A DNA stretch of 64,000 bases from BRH-c25 sp012519325. Lineage in GTDB: Bacteria; Bacillota; Clostridia; Lutisporales; Lutisporaceae. The stretch's first letter is position 1, and the number at the start of each line of letters is the position of its first letter. Under the pieces are notes generated by a model. That model had not been told where the DNA came from and did no database searches. It saw only the letters and a program-made list of their open reading frames with translations. The DNA lies in assembly GCA_050950645.1 (NCBI GenBank), contig JBMNHZ010000006.1:1-64000 (forward strand), given 5' to 3'. This document shows positions 25,376-33,517 of this stretch, in pieces. The translations under genes were made by a program, and so were the position numbers.

Positions 25376-26152
25376 TTACTCCGACATTTTCCTATATTCA
25401 GACGGGGAAACGCCGACCTTTTCTTTGAACAATCTTGCGGAATGGCCGTTATAGTCCATATTGCAGGCAGCAAAGGCCTGAGCTATGGAAAGGTTGGTAT
25501 CCAGCAGCTTATCCTTCAGCTTGCTGATTTTATAATTGATATAGTACTCATGGGGAGTTACGCCTGTATGCTTCTTGAACAGCTTTGTGAAATGTGCCTT
25601 GCTGAGGCACGCCGCCTTTGCCGTTTCACTTGCGTTAAACGGCTCCTGCCAATGGGTCTCTATATATTGTCTGCCTCGTCCGATTTCTTCTTTCCCCTTG
25701 TATATGTTTTTAAAGATAAAAACGGCGGCAAAGCATTCTACAGCACCATCTGCGTTCAACAAAGGAAAACAAGTAATGTCTGAGCTTATGGTCTGGATAT
25801 CCCTGTCTTTCACATTAAAATACTTGATCATATCCTTATAAGGCGCATTAAAATTGCTAAGGTATACGGTTTTGCCCGTCAATACCTGCCTGACCTGGTC
25901 CATAAAACCAAGCTCACGCACGATAGGATCCTCAAAAACATTGTATTTGCCCACGTGAGATTCTATGCTTTTTATGCCTATCATCTCCAGCGCCGCTTTA
26001 TTAATAATCCTTGCCGTACCGTCGGGAGAGAAAATCTGAATGGGATAGGGAAAGAATTCGATCACTTTGGCAAGCAGCTCTTGTTTTTCAGAAAGCGACT
26101 GCAGTGATTCAGCCAAACTCCATTGTGCATCATCAATCTGACCTTTCATGGA
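25376..26152 (-). CDS. PAS-AraC family transcriptional regulator (paralog 1)
   Basis: About 258 residues. The start is set at the ATG giving M-K-G-Q-I-D-D-A-Q (26152), with GAGGG upstream; the longer open frame reads into the end of the next gene and is not real. Order: helical N part, PAS-like sensor (about 25-150, F-F-P-Y-P-I-Q-I-F-S-P-D-G-T), linker, double HTH AraC domain (about 160-255, L-S-K-A-H-F-T-K-L-F-K-K-H-T-G-V). The HTH coding tract is nearly identical in DNA to that of the neighbouring paralog. Seven bases separate it from that gene, so both are co-transcribed. Confidence 0.83.
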   Translation of the reverse strand, partial: SMKGQIDDAQWSLAESLQSLSEKQELLAKVIEFFPYPIQIFSPDGTARIINKAALEMIGIKSIESHVGKYNVFEDPIVRELGFMDQVRQVLTGKTVYLSNFNAPYKDMIKYFNVKDRDIQTISSDITCFPLLNADGAVECFAAVFIFKNIYKGKEEIGRGRQYIETHWQEPFNASETAKAACLSKAHFTKLFKKHTGVTPHEYYINYKISKLKDKLLDTNLSIAQAFAACNMDYNGHSARLFKEKVGVSPSEYRKMSE

Positions 26153-26159
26153 TTGACCC

Positions 26160-26930
26160 TCATTTCTTTCCATCTGAGATTTTTCGATAATTGGAAGGGG
26201 AAACGCCGACCTTTTCTTTGAATAATCTTGCGGAATGGCCGTTATAGTCCATATTGCAGGCAGCAAAGGCCTGAGCTATGGAAAGGTTGGTATCCAGCAG
26301 CTTATCCTTCAGCTTGCTGATTTTATAATTGATATAGTACTCATGGGGGGTTACGCCTGTATGCTTCTTGAACAGCTTTGTGAAATGTGCCTTGCTGAGG
26401 CACGCCGCCTTTGCCGTTTCACTTGCGTTAAACTTGTCCATCCAGTGGTTTTCCAAGTATTCTTTCGCCTTTTCAATTTCATCCTTGCCGCGATAAACCC
26501 TCCTGTTAATCATAAATGCCACAACAAATAACACCCGGTTCATGTCATCCAAAATGGGGAAAACCGTAATGTCCTGATATACAGCCTCCACATCTAGATC
26601 CTTTATGCCGTATCGTTCTGCAATATCTTCCAAAGGTACTCTGACATCCGAGAAAAAGACGGTTTCTCCCTGGAAAGCCCGCTTTATCGCATGAAGTTGA
26701 CCTAAGGTGATGATGTAAGGATCTTTGAATATATTGTATTTCCCTACAACCATGTCCGGGCTGATAGAATTAAATTCGACCAGCATGGCCTTATTCACCA
26801 TAACCGATGTTCCATCCGGAGCGTATACCTGAATCGGATAGGGGAAGAACTCGATCACTTTCGCAAGCAGTTCTTCCTTTCCAAAGAACGATTGAAACGA
26901 CTCAATTATGTTGTTTTGCCTGTCATCCAT
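26160..26930 (-). CDS. PAS-AraC family transcriptional regulator (paralog 2)
   Basis: About 256 residues from ATG 26930 (M-D-D-R-Q-N-N; AAAGGATGG upstream), an earlier TTG being weaker. Same layout as paralog 1: PAS-like sensor with F-F-P-Y-P-I-Q-V-Y-A-P-D-G-T and a C-terminal AraC HTH that matches paralog 1 almost letter by letter, while the PAS halves differ strongly. The ligand and target genes are unknown; the SLH gene downstream is the nearest candidate target. Confidence 0.83.
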   Translation of the reverse strand: MDDRQNNIIESFQSFFGKEELLAKVIEFFPYPIQVYAPDGTSVMVNKAMLVEFNSISPDMVVGKYNIFKDPYIITLGQLHAIKRAFQGETVFFSDVRVPLEDIAERYGIKDLDVEAVYQDITVFPILDDMNRVLFVVAFMINRRVYRGKDEIEKAKEYLENHWMDKFNASETAKAACLSKAHFTKLFKKHTGVTPHEYYINYKISKLKDKLLDTNLSIAQAFAACNMDYNGHSARLFKEKVGVSPSNYRKISDGKK

Positions 26931-27088
26931 ATTTATTCCATCCTTTATCAACTTATAATTTCTTCCGTCTTCAGGATTTTCTACATATGGTGGGCAGTTA
27001 TATATTGCGTTCTTCTCTGGGATTTCTGTTATATCTTTTTTTTATTATACTTCCTGTTTGAGGAAAGTTCAAGTTTGGAACGGCATAA

Positions 27089-27137
27089 TTGACACAGTCT
27101 TGGGCATATTATACAATGTAAATGCAAATGATTTGCA
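27089..27137 (+). promoter_or_regulatory. znu promoter with Zur-type 7-1-7 operator
   Basis: TTGACA (27089-27094), 17-base spacer, TACAAT (27112-27117), then a perfect inverted repeat TGCAAAT-G-ATTTGCA (27123-27137), the 7-1-7 shape bound by Fur-family repressors. It covers the transcription start of the zinc-uptake operon, whose last gene encodes such a repressor. Confidence 0.75.
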
Positions 27138-27153
27138 AAAAGGAGCAGAGGCA

Positions 27154-28095
27154 ATGAAAAAGGCAATAACTGCAGTAATTATTTTACTATTGTCAGCCAT
27201 GGTGCTGTCAGGCTGTGCGGAAGCGGAAAAAAATCCGGCTGACTCAAAAATTAAAATATATGTCAGCTTTTATCCCATGTATTTTCTTGCAAGTGAAATA
27301 GCAGGGGACAAGGCAGAGGTCATAACCATGGTGCCTGCGGGAGCAGAGCCCCATGACTGGGAGCCTACTCCAAAGACGGCGGTGGAGCTCAGTAGGGCTG
27401 ACATGCTGATATATAATGGGGCGGGGATGGAACCCTGGTTAGATAAAATACTGCCCAATATTAACGAAAAAAGAACGAAAATAGTTGATGCTAGTCAGGG
27501 CATAGAGCTTCTGAAGTCTTCGGAACATAGCGAAGAAGAGGAGGAAGCCGAGGAAAGCCATGAACATGGAATCTATGATCCCCATATATGGGTAAGCCCT
27601 ATAAGATTCAGGCAGCAAGTCCAGAATGTTTATGAGGCACTTTTGGAAATTGATCCTGAGAATTCGGAGTACTATGGGAAAAGGAAGATGGAACTGGATT
27701 CAAGGCTTTCTGATTTAGTTAAAGACATATGGGATGCTTCCAAGTATTTCAAGAGCAATGTAATTGTTGTATCCCACGAGGCTTTCGGCTATTTTGCAAA
27801 TGATTTTTCACTGGAGCAGATTGCTATAAGAGGGATTAATCCCCAGGAGGAACCAAGCCCTTCAAAGATGGCTGAGCTTGTAAGGAAATGCAGGGAGAAG
27901 CAAGTAAAGTATGTTTTCTTTGAGAAGCTTACAAGCCCAAAGCTCTCTGAGGCCCTGGCAAGAGAAGTTGGAGCGGGAACATTGGTGCTTAATGACGCGG
28001 CAGGCTTAAGTGAAGAGGATATTAAGTCCGGTAAGGATTATATAACTGTAATGTACGAAAACCTTAAAAACCTGAAAAAGGCATTGGGGGATTAA
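27154..28095 (+). CDS. znuA: Zinc ABC transporter, substrate-binding lipoprotein
   Basis: A 313-residue lipoprotein of the cluster A-I (ZnuA/TroA) family. The start is ATG 27154 with AAAGGAG upstream; the frame open from 27058 covers the promoter. Signal and lipobox V-L-S-G-C put the acylated Cys at 21. The metal ligands are the usual H in A-E-P-H-D-W-E-P-T, a His- and acid-rich loop (S-E-H-S-E-E-E-E-E-A-E-E-S-H-E-H, typical for zinc binders), H in Y-D-P-H-I-W and V-S-H-E-A-F-G. It captures Zn(II) outside the membrane for ZnuBC. Confidence 0.92.
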   Translation: MKKAITAVIILLLSAMVLSGCAEAEKNPADSKIKIYVSFYPMYFLASEIAGDKAEVITMVPAGAEPHDWEPTPKTAVELSRADMLIYNGAGMEPWLDKILPNINEKRTKIVDASQGIELLKSSEHSEEEEEAEESHEHGIYDPHIWVSPIRFRQQVQNVYEALLEIDPENSEYYGKRKMELDSRLSDLVKDIWDASKYFKSNVIVVSHEAFGYFANDFSLEQIAIRGINPQEEPSPSKMAELVRKCREKQVKYVFFEKLTSPKLSEALAREVGAGTLVLNDAAGLSEEDIKSGKDYITVMYENLKNLKKALGD

Positions 28096-28848
28096 ATGGG
28101 AACAGAAATTATCAGAGTTGAAAACATATCCTTCGGATACGGGAGGGTAAATGTGCTGGATAATGTCAGTACAAGCATTATTGACGGGGATTTCTTAGGA
28201 ATAGTTGGGCCCAACGGCTCGGGCAAGAGTACACTGCTCAGGATTTTCCTCGGTTTGATAAAACCTCAGAAAGGTACTGTCAGGGTTTTTGATACTGATA
28301 TTGAAAAATTTGATCAATGGGGCAAGATAGGATATATACCGCAAAAGGCCACTTCTTTCAATCAGGGATTTCCGGCAACCGTGGAAGAGGTGGTTTCGGC
28401 AAACCTTTACCCTATTGTCGGCCTGGCAGGGCGCATTAAAAAGGCTCATAAGGAAAAGGTTGATGAGGCCCTTCGGACCGTAGGGATGCTGGAGAAAAAG
28501 AAAAGCATAATCGGAAGGCTTTCAGGAGGCCAGCAGCAGAGGGTGTTCATTGCCAAGGCTCTGGTCAGTGCTCCGCGAGTGATATTTATGGATGAGCCGA
28601 CGGTGGGAATTGATCGGAATTCTGAAGAAAGCTTTTACGAATTGATGAAATCTTTAAACAGGGAAAGGGGTATTACCCTGGTAATGGTTACCCATGATAT
28701 CGGTGCCATAGACAAAAGAGTAAACAGGGTATTGTGCTTATCCGAAGGAAAGCTTTATGAGCATGACTGTGCGGTGAGCCAGGCTTCAGATATATTCAAG
28801 GAAGCATACGGTAAGCGCGATAGTTGGACGATTACCCACAGGCACTGA
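28096..28848 (+). CDS. znuC: Zinc ABC transporter, ATP-binding protein
   Basis: A 250-residue ABC ATPase: Walker A G-P-N-G-S-G-K-S, signature L-S-G-G-Q-Q-Q-R, Walker B V-I-F-M-D-E-P-T-V-G-I-D and the switch His in V-T-H-D. It starts one base after the znuA stop and the permease follows 15 bases after its own, so it is the middle gene of the zinc-uptake operon. It supplies energy for Zn(II) import. There is no odd feature; metal type is taken from ZnuA and the regulator. Confidence 0.93.
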   Translation: MGTEIIRVENISFGYGRVNVLDNVSTSIIDGDFLGIVGPNGSGKSTLLRIFLGLIKPQKGTVRVFDTDIEKFDQWGKIGYIPQKATSFNQGFPATVEEVVSANLYPIVGLAGRIKKAHKEKVDEALRTVGMLEKKKSIIGRLSGGQQQRVFIAKALVSAPRVIFMDEPTVGIDRNSEESFYELMKSLNRERGITLVMVTHDIGAIDKRVNRVLCLSEGKLYEHDCAVSQASDIFKEAYGKRDSWTITHRH

Positions 28849-28863
28849 TTGGAGGGATACCGA

Positions 28864-29673
28864 ATGTTTGAGCTGTTTAATTATGGATTCATGCAGAGGG
28901 CTTTTGCGGCAGGACTGCTGGTGGCTGTGATTTGCCCCCTTATAGGAACTTTTGTTGTAATGAGAAGATTGTCCATGATTGGTGATACCCTCTCCCATGC
29001 TTCCCTGGCGGGGATTGCCGCAGGCATGCTGGGAGGGCTTTATCCCTTGTGGGGGGCACTGCTTTTTTCATTGATAGCTGCCATAGGGATTGAGAAGCTT
29101 AGAAAGCGTTTTTCTCAGTATGCTGAGCTTTCGATATCCATAGTGCTTTCGGCAAGTATAGGACTGGCTGTTGTACTTATCAGCCTTGCCAATTCCTTTA
29201 ATGCGGATCTTATGAGTTATCTGTTCGGAAGCATAATAGCAGTGAATGCACTTGATATATACATAATTTTGGGCTTAAGTATAATCATACTGGTATCAGT
29301 AGGGCTTTTCTACAAGGAATTCTTCTACATGGCCTTTGACGAGGAGGGCGCAGAATTGGCGGGAATGCCGGTATCCGGCCTTAATGTGTATTTTACGGTT
29401 TTGACGGCCATGACTATTGTTGTCTCCATGAGAGTTGTCGGTATGATGATGGTATCCTCTCTGATGGTAGTCCCCGTAGCCTGCAGTTTATTGATATCAA
29501 AAAGCTTTAAAAATACCATTTTCCTGTCGGTGATTTTTGCACTGATTTCTGTGGTTATAGGACTTTTTTCATCCTATTGGTTGGACCTGGCACCGGGAGG
29601 TTCTATTGTACTGACCTCTATATTTATACTTATTGCCGTATTAGCTGTTAAAAGAATATTCAGGATGCAGTGA
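28864..29673 (+). CDS. znuB: Zinc ABC transporter, permease
   Basis: A 269-residue ABC-3 family permease with about eight helices. The start is ATG 28864 (M-F-E-L-F-N-Y-G-F-M-Q-R-A, GGAGGG before it); the TTG five codons earlier lies in that site. Typical pieces: G-L-L-V-A-V-I-C-P-L-I-G-T-F-V-V near the N end, G-D-T-L-S-H-A-S-L-A-G and R-V-V-G-M-M-M-V-S-S-L-M-V-V-P. It forms the membrane channel for ZnuAC. Confidence 0.93.
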   Translation: MFELFNYGFMQRAFAAGLLVAVICPLIGTFVVMRRLSMIGDTLSHASLAGIAAGMLGGLYPLWGALLFSLIAAIGIEKLRKRFSQYAELSISIVLSASIGLAVVLISLANSFNADLMSYLFGSIIAVNALDIYIILGLSIIILVSVGLFYKEFFYMAFDEEGAELAGMPVSGLNVYFTVLTAMTIVVSMRVVGMMMVSSLMVVPVACSLLISKSFKNTIFLSVIFALISVVIGLFSSYWLDLAPGGSIVLTSIFILIAVLAVKRIFRMQ

Positions 29674-29703
29674 TTTTAAAGAGCTGATTAAGGAAGTGAG
29701 GAA

Positions 29704-30126
29704 ATGAAGGATACTGGAAGGCTTGAAGCCGAGTTGAAGAAGAAGGGCTATAAGCTTACGGAGCAGAGAAGGCTCATTATTGAGGTTTTTAGTGAAAACC
29801 CCGGGCATCATACTGCCCAGGAAATATTTGATCTGGCAAAACGCAAGCTAAGGAGCATTAATTTCTCCACAATATACAGGAATCTTGAGCTTCTGAGCGC
29901 TCTTGATATAATAAACAAGCTGTATATTGAAAGCGGTACCAGCCATTATGAGCTTTGTGGAGGGACACACCATCATCATATTATTTGCAAGGGCTGCGGA
30001 GAGACCAGGGAGATGAATATATGCCCATATGAAAGCCTGGAAGAGGAAAAGCTTAATGAGCTGGGCTTCAAGATTACCGACCATAAATTTAAAATTTACG
30101 GTTACTGCAGCAAATGCAGGCCTTAA
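29704..30126 (+). CDS. zur: Fur-family repressor, probably zinc-responsive (Zur)
   Basis: A 140-residue Fur-family regulator: winged helix N half (E-Q-R-R-L-I-I-E-V-F; F-S-T-I-Y-R-N-L-E-L-L), and a metal-binding C half with H-H-H-H-I-I-C-K-G-C-G and a terminal C-S-K-C pair that make the structural Cys4 zinc site. It is the fourth gene after znuABC, 30 bases downstream, and a perfect 7-1-7 palindrome overlaps the operon promoter, so self-regulated zinc repression is the simplest reading. PerR and Fur are alternatives, but the neighbours favour Zur. Confidence 0.85.
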   Translation: MKDTGRLEAELKKKGYKLTEQRRLIIEVFSENPGHHTAQEIFDLAKRKLRSINFSTIYRNLELLSALDIINKLYIESGTSHYELCGGTHHHHIICKGCGETREMNICPYESLEEEKLNELGFKITDHKFKIYGYCSKCRP

Positions 30127-30217
30127 ACAAATTAGGGTTTGAGATAATATATGAAGAGCGATTATAATATAATAAAGAGTAGAGAAGAATATTTTGAACT
30201 TTTATGAGGTGAAATTG

Positions 30218-31423
30218 ATGATAAATAAAAGAGCAGCGGTTTTCTGGGCAATAGTACTGGTAATAGTCACGGCCTTCAGTACGTTTATCGTTACAAATAC
30301 GATTGCTATCAGCTTGGGAAATAAGGTGGTAATAACTCAGAAGGATTTTGAAACTATTAAGAGCATGGAAAAGCTTCTGGGGCTTAAAGATTACATAAAG
30401 AAAAATTATGTGGAAGGGGCAGAGGACAATCAGCTAATAGAGGGTGCAATAAAAGGCATGTTCGAGTCCTTGAAAGATCCCTATTCAGTATATATGACCA
30501 AGGAGGAATTCAAGAATTTCAATGAATCGACCAAAGGCTCCTATGGGGGCATCGGGGTTATTGTCAGCAGAAGCGAGGACGGATATGTAACGGTTGTGGC
30601 TCCTATAGAAGATACACCAGGAGAAAAAGCAGGCCTAAAAACCAATGATAAAATCATCAAGGTGAATGATCAGGATATTGTCGGCATGGATCTGGATGCT
30701 GCGGTTGCGCTTATGAAGGGCAAAAAAGGAACAAAGGTCATATTAACGGTTTTGAGGGATAACGTAAGGGAACCCAGAGTTTTTGAAATAATCAGAGAAG
30801 AAATTATTCTCAAGACAGTGAAAAGCAATATGATGGAAAATGATATAGGTTATATTAGGATAAGCATGTTTGATGAAGATACCGGAGATGAATTCAAAAA
30901 AGCCCTGAATTCACTTAAAACAAAAAATATGAAGGGCTTGATAGTGGATTTGAGGCAGAACCCGGGAGGCTTCATAAATCAATGTGTTGAAGTAGCCGAT
31001 GAGCTATTGGACGAGGGGCTCGTAGTATATACGGAAGATAAGGGGAAGAAAAGAGAGGACTACAAATCAAAAAAGGGTAAACTGGATGTGCCTTTTGTAA
31101 TATTGATAGACGAAGGCAGCGCCAGCGCTTCGGAAATAGTATCAGGTGCGGTGAAGGACAGGAAAGCCGGACTCCTGATCGGTGTTAAGACCTTTGGGAA
31201 AGGTTTGGTGCAATCTATTGAACAGCTTAAGGACGGTTCGGGCATAAAGCTTACAACTCAAAAGTACTACACCCCCAACGGCATAAGCATAAACAAGGTG
31301 GGAATAGAACCGGATATTGAGGTCAAAGCCTTGGAGTTAAAGGAGGGGCAAAAACCTGAGGATGTAAAGGATGTGCAGTTGGAAAGGGCTGTAGCGGAGC
31401 TGCTCAAGCAAATAAAGAGATAA
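30218..31423 (+). CDS. ctpA: Carboxy-terminal processing protease (S41 family)
   Basis: A 401-residue protease of the CtpA/CtpB family. The start is ATG 30218 (M-I-N-K-R-A-A-V-F-W; GAGGTG upstream). One N-terminal helix, then a PDZ domain (about 100-180, Y-G-G-I-G-V-I-V and P-G-E-K-A-G-L-K), then the S41 core with G-S-A-S-A-S-E-I (nucleophile Ser) and T-F-G-K-G-L-V-Q (catalytic Lys). It cleaves wall or spore-signalling proteins outside the membrane. In related clostridia it directly follows ftsE-ftsX-M23; here 6.7 kb lies between. A terminator follows. Confidence 0.93.
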   Translation: MINKRAAVFWAIVLVIVTAFSTFIVTNTIAISLGNKVVITQKDFETIKSMEKLLGLKDYIKKNYVEGAEDNQLIEGAIKGMFESLKDPYSVYMTKEEFKNFNESTKGSYGGIGVIVSRSEDGYVTVVAPIEDTPGEKAGLKTNDKIIKVNDQDIVGMDLDAAVALMKGKKGTKVILTVLRDNVREPRVFEIIREEIILKTVKSNMMENDIGYIRISMFDEDTGDEFKKALNSLKTKNMKGLIVDLRQNPGGFINQCVEVADELLDEGLVVYTEDKGKKREDYKSKKGKLDVPFVILIDEGSASASEIVSGAVKDRKAGLLIGVKTFGKGLVQSIEQLKDGSGIKLTTQKYYTPNGISINKVGIEPDIEVKALELKEGQKPEDVKDVQLERAVAELLKQIKR

Positions 31424-31438
31424 TGCATTTTTCTGCTG

Positions 31439-31478
31439 AAAGATCTGAGATGAGTAACCTCAGGTCTTTATTTTTTAT
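31439..31478 (+). terminator. Rho-independent terminator of ctpA
   Basis: AAAGATCTGAG pairs with CCTCAGGTCTTT (31439-31471; minor bulge) followed by ATTTTTTA. Confidence 0.8.
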
Positions 31479-31601
31479 GTTTGGTTTTGTTATAAAAAAT
31501 ATCCAAAGTGGTTGATTAATGAATGTAATACTCTTCTTATTATATGTAAGGCAAAGGTACCTTGAACTCTTACAAAAAATAATTAACGGGAGGCGTTCTA
31601 A

Positions 31602-32009
31602 ATGGCAAGCTTTGAAGGAACGACAATTTACTGTTCACCGGCTAAGGCAATGCAGGTACCGACATATCCAAATTTAAACAAGACAGTAACCATAAGCAGG
31701 TCACAGGCATCTAAGATTGCAGAATACTATAATAATGGTGAGGCCGGTGTAGCTGCCGGCATAGCATTTCTGGCTAATATTCTTGCTTCACCATTAGGTC
31801 CTTTCAGTGTCATACTTGGAGTTGTGACAGGCTTTGCAGCATCCGTAGCAGCCGAGCTGTGGGAGGATAGAGATGACTATTTTTATGATCTTGCGACAAA
31901 TGAAGATGGTCAGGAATCCTGGAAAATGAAAATTAAATACAAGTATGTACGACACGGCTCCAATTCCGGTGCATGGTTTATGAGAGATTTTGAAGTGATT
32001 GAAGCGTAA
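31602..32009 (+). CDS. Hypothetical protein with a glycine/alanine-rich hydrophobic hairpin
   Basis: A 135-residue protein from ATG 31602 (ACGGGAGG before it). Residues about 46-88 form two hydrophobic, Gly/Ala-rich helices (G-V-A-A-G-I-A-F-L-A-N-I-L and P-F-S-V-I-L-G-V-V-T-G-F-A-A-S-V-A), flanked by polar ends; the C half is charged with many aromatic residues (K-M-K-I-K-Y-K-Y-V-R). No signal peptide and no known family. The helix pair is reminiscent of membrane-inserting peptides or bacteriocin-like proteins, but there is no immunity or export gene. It faces the next gene convergently across a shared terminator. Confidence 0.65.
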   Translation: MASFEGTTIYCSPAKAMQVPTYPNLNKTVTISRSQASKIAEYYNNGEAGVAAGIAFLANILASPLGPFSVILGVVTGFAASVAAELWEDRDDYFYDLATNEDGQESWKMKIKYKYVRHGSNSGAWFMRDFEVIEA

Positions 32010-32018
32010 GCCGGATAA

Positions 32019-32046
32019 AAAGATGGGTAGTTTAGCTGCCCATCTT
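32019..32046. terminator. Bidirectional terminator between two small genes
   Basis: AAAGATGGGTAG (32019-32030) pairs with CTGCCCATCTTT (32035-32046) around TTTAG. A and T tracts on both sides allow use from both strands. Confidence 0.8.
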
Positions 32047-32047
32047 T

Positions 32048-32545
32048 CTATTGGTTTAAAAGTTTTTCCAAATATTCTACATCAAATTCTTTGCCGATTA
32101 TTTTATATAGGAAATGATGACCTGGGTTATTATCTTTTTCATATGGATTGAAATCGGTAATGGAGTCCCATATAACTAAATGGTTTTTCCCTTCTGCTAT
32201 CAATTTAAGTGTTCCCTTATCCCTTATCTTCACAGCTATTGAATAGTATGTCTTATGCCTTGGCTCTCTTTCCATAAATGCTTTTCTTAATTCATATGTT
32301 TTTAAAGATTCAAATAACTCTGTACAAGTCTTAACATCTGTAATGGTTACCTTATCCATAATTTCACCCAGATAATTCGGCCTCTTTATAATTTTTACTT
32401 CCTGTACATTTACTGCCTCATTACTGCCAATTCCTGTGATACTCATGATGTTTTCAATTCTTCCGTAATGCCAATATAAAAAAGCCAGCATGGGCAATAA
32501 AATTACAAAAGTAATAGCAGCTCTATGAAACCTTGATAAAGTCAT
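32048..32545 (-). CDS. Hypothetical membrane-anchored protein
   Basis: About 165 residues from ATG 32545 (M-T-L-S-R-F-H-R-A-A, AAGGAGAT upstream). One N-terminal helix (about 10-28, A-I-T-F-V-I-L-L-P-M-L-A-F-L-Y-W) anchors a soluble domain outside the cell with mixed charges (V-T-I-T-D-V-K-T-C-T-E-L-F-E-S-L). No family recognised. It stands alone, convergent with the gene at 31602, and close to the SigO-like cluster that starts 250 bases upstream on the other strand. Confidence 0.6.
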   Translation of the reverse strand: MTLSRFHRAAITFVILLPMLAFLYWHYGRIENIMSITGIGSNEAVNVQEVKIIKRPNYLGEIMDKVTITDVKTCTELFESLKTYELRKAFMEREPRHKTYYSIAVKIRDKGTLKLIAEGKNHLVIWDSITDFNPYEKDNNPGHHFLYKIIGKEFDVEYLEKLLNQ

Positions 32546-32792
32546 TTTAAATCTCCTTATTGTGGCATTCACATAAAATAATAGTACAATTAACAGAAAA
32601 TGTCAAACCATTCTGAGATATATGTTAAAATGTTAATACAAAAAATGGGCAGTTCATATAATATGGTTGATATTTTAGTTGTTAATCCATTCTTATATAT
32701 TACAAAATATATTCCGTAGGCTGCAGTCCTATTACAGGTGTTTTAAGTTTTAATCAGAAATGGCTAAACAAAATCGAAAGGAGGGGAAGTCG

Positions 32793-33356
32793 GTGTACAA
32801 CGATGAGGCATGCATTGGGAAGCGCAGACTAATAAAAAATTTCTTAAATGAAGATAAACAGAATAAAGTGCTTTATCATGAGTGGAAAAATTGCGGAAAC
32901 GAAAAAGCCTTGGAAGAATTGACAGAGAAATTCAAGTATTTTTTGTTCAGAATTCACTTATACAGCTATATAAGCAAATCATTGACTCTAAAGGCAAAAG
33001 AAATCAGAATAAAGCATATTAAGCTGAAGAGCATCGAGGAGTTGTCACTTAATAGCTTGAACCCCGAAACCGGAGAAGAAATGATAAATATGCTTATTTC
33101 TGATACGGTGGATTTTGAGAATGAGATATTACAAGACAATAGCGATTTGGACTATACTGAAATTGTTACGGACCGCAAACTGTTGAATGCAATCAATAGC
33201 CTATCTGAGACTCAAAGATTGATTCTCTACCGATGTATAGTAGAAAACCTGAAAGAATCCGAAATAGCAAAGGAATTAAAAATATCAGTGCAGGCAGTAA
33301 ATAAAAATAAATCGAGGGCAATTAAAAAAATAAGAAGTGCGATTGGAGTGGATTAG
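32793..33356 (+). CDS. Sigma factor-like protein with region 4 only (SigO/YvrI-like)
   Basis: About 187 residues from GTG 32793 (M-Y-N-D-E-A-C; GGAGGGG six bases upstream); an ATG 11 codons earlier lacks a site. The C end has a sigma region 4 helix-turn-helix: L-S-E-T-Q-R-L-I-L-Y-R-C, L-K-E-S-E-I-A-K-E-L-K-I-S-V-Q-A-V-N-K. The N half has no clear region 2. Such proteins pair with a small partner in Bacillus subtilis: SigO (YvrI) with RsoA (YvrHa), next to YvrJ. Here a YvrJ protein and a 76-residue RsoA-size protein follow at once, in the same operon. So it may need the partner to bind core RNA polymerase. Confidence 0.7.
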   Translation: MYNDEACIGKRRLIKNFLNEDKQNKVLYHEWKNCGNEKALEELTEKFKYFLFRIHLYSYISKSLTLKAKEIRIKHIKLKSIEELSLNSLNPETGEEMINMLISDTVDFENEILQDNSDLDYTEIVTDRKLLNAINSLSETQRLILYRCIVENLKESEIAKELKISVQAVNKNKSRAIKKIRSAIGVD

Positions 33357-33357
33357 G

Positions 33358-33504
33358 TTGGAAGGTTTAGAGCAGTTTATTACATCCGTTGGCTTCCCCA
33401 TTGCGGTAACAGCTTTTCTGTTACTGAGAATTGAAAAAAAGCTGGAAGATTTAAATAATAATTTGATAAATATGACGGAAGCATTTATTAAAAACATGAA
33501 ATAA
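33358..33504 (+). CDS. yvrJ: YvrJ-family small protein
   Basis: A 48-residue protein from TTG 33358: M-E-G-L-E-Q-F-I-T-S-V-G-F-P-I-A-V-T-A-F. The N part is one membrane helix (V-G-F-P-I-A-V-T-A-F-L-L-L) followed by an amphipathic, charged tail (R-I-E-K-K-L-E-D-L), exactly the YvrJ pattern. Function unknown; in B. subtilis yvrJ belongs to the SigO/RsoA regulon. It lies one base after the sigma-like gene, GGAG eleven bases before the start. Confidence 0.75.
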   Translation: MEGLEQFITSVGFPIAVTAFLLLRIEKKLEDLNNNLINMTEAFIKNMK

Positions 33505-33517
33505 GAAGGTGATTGGC

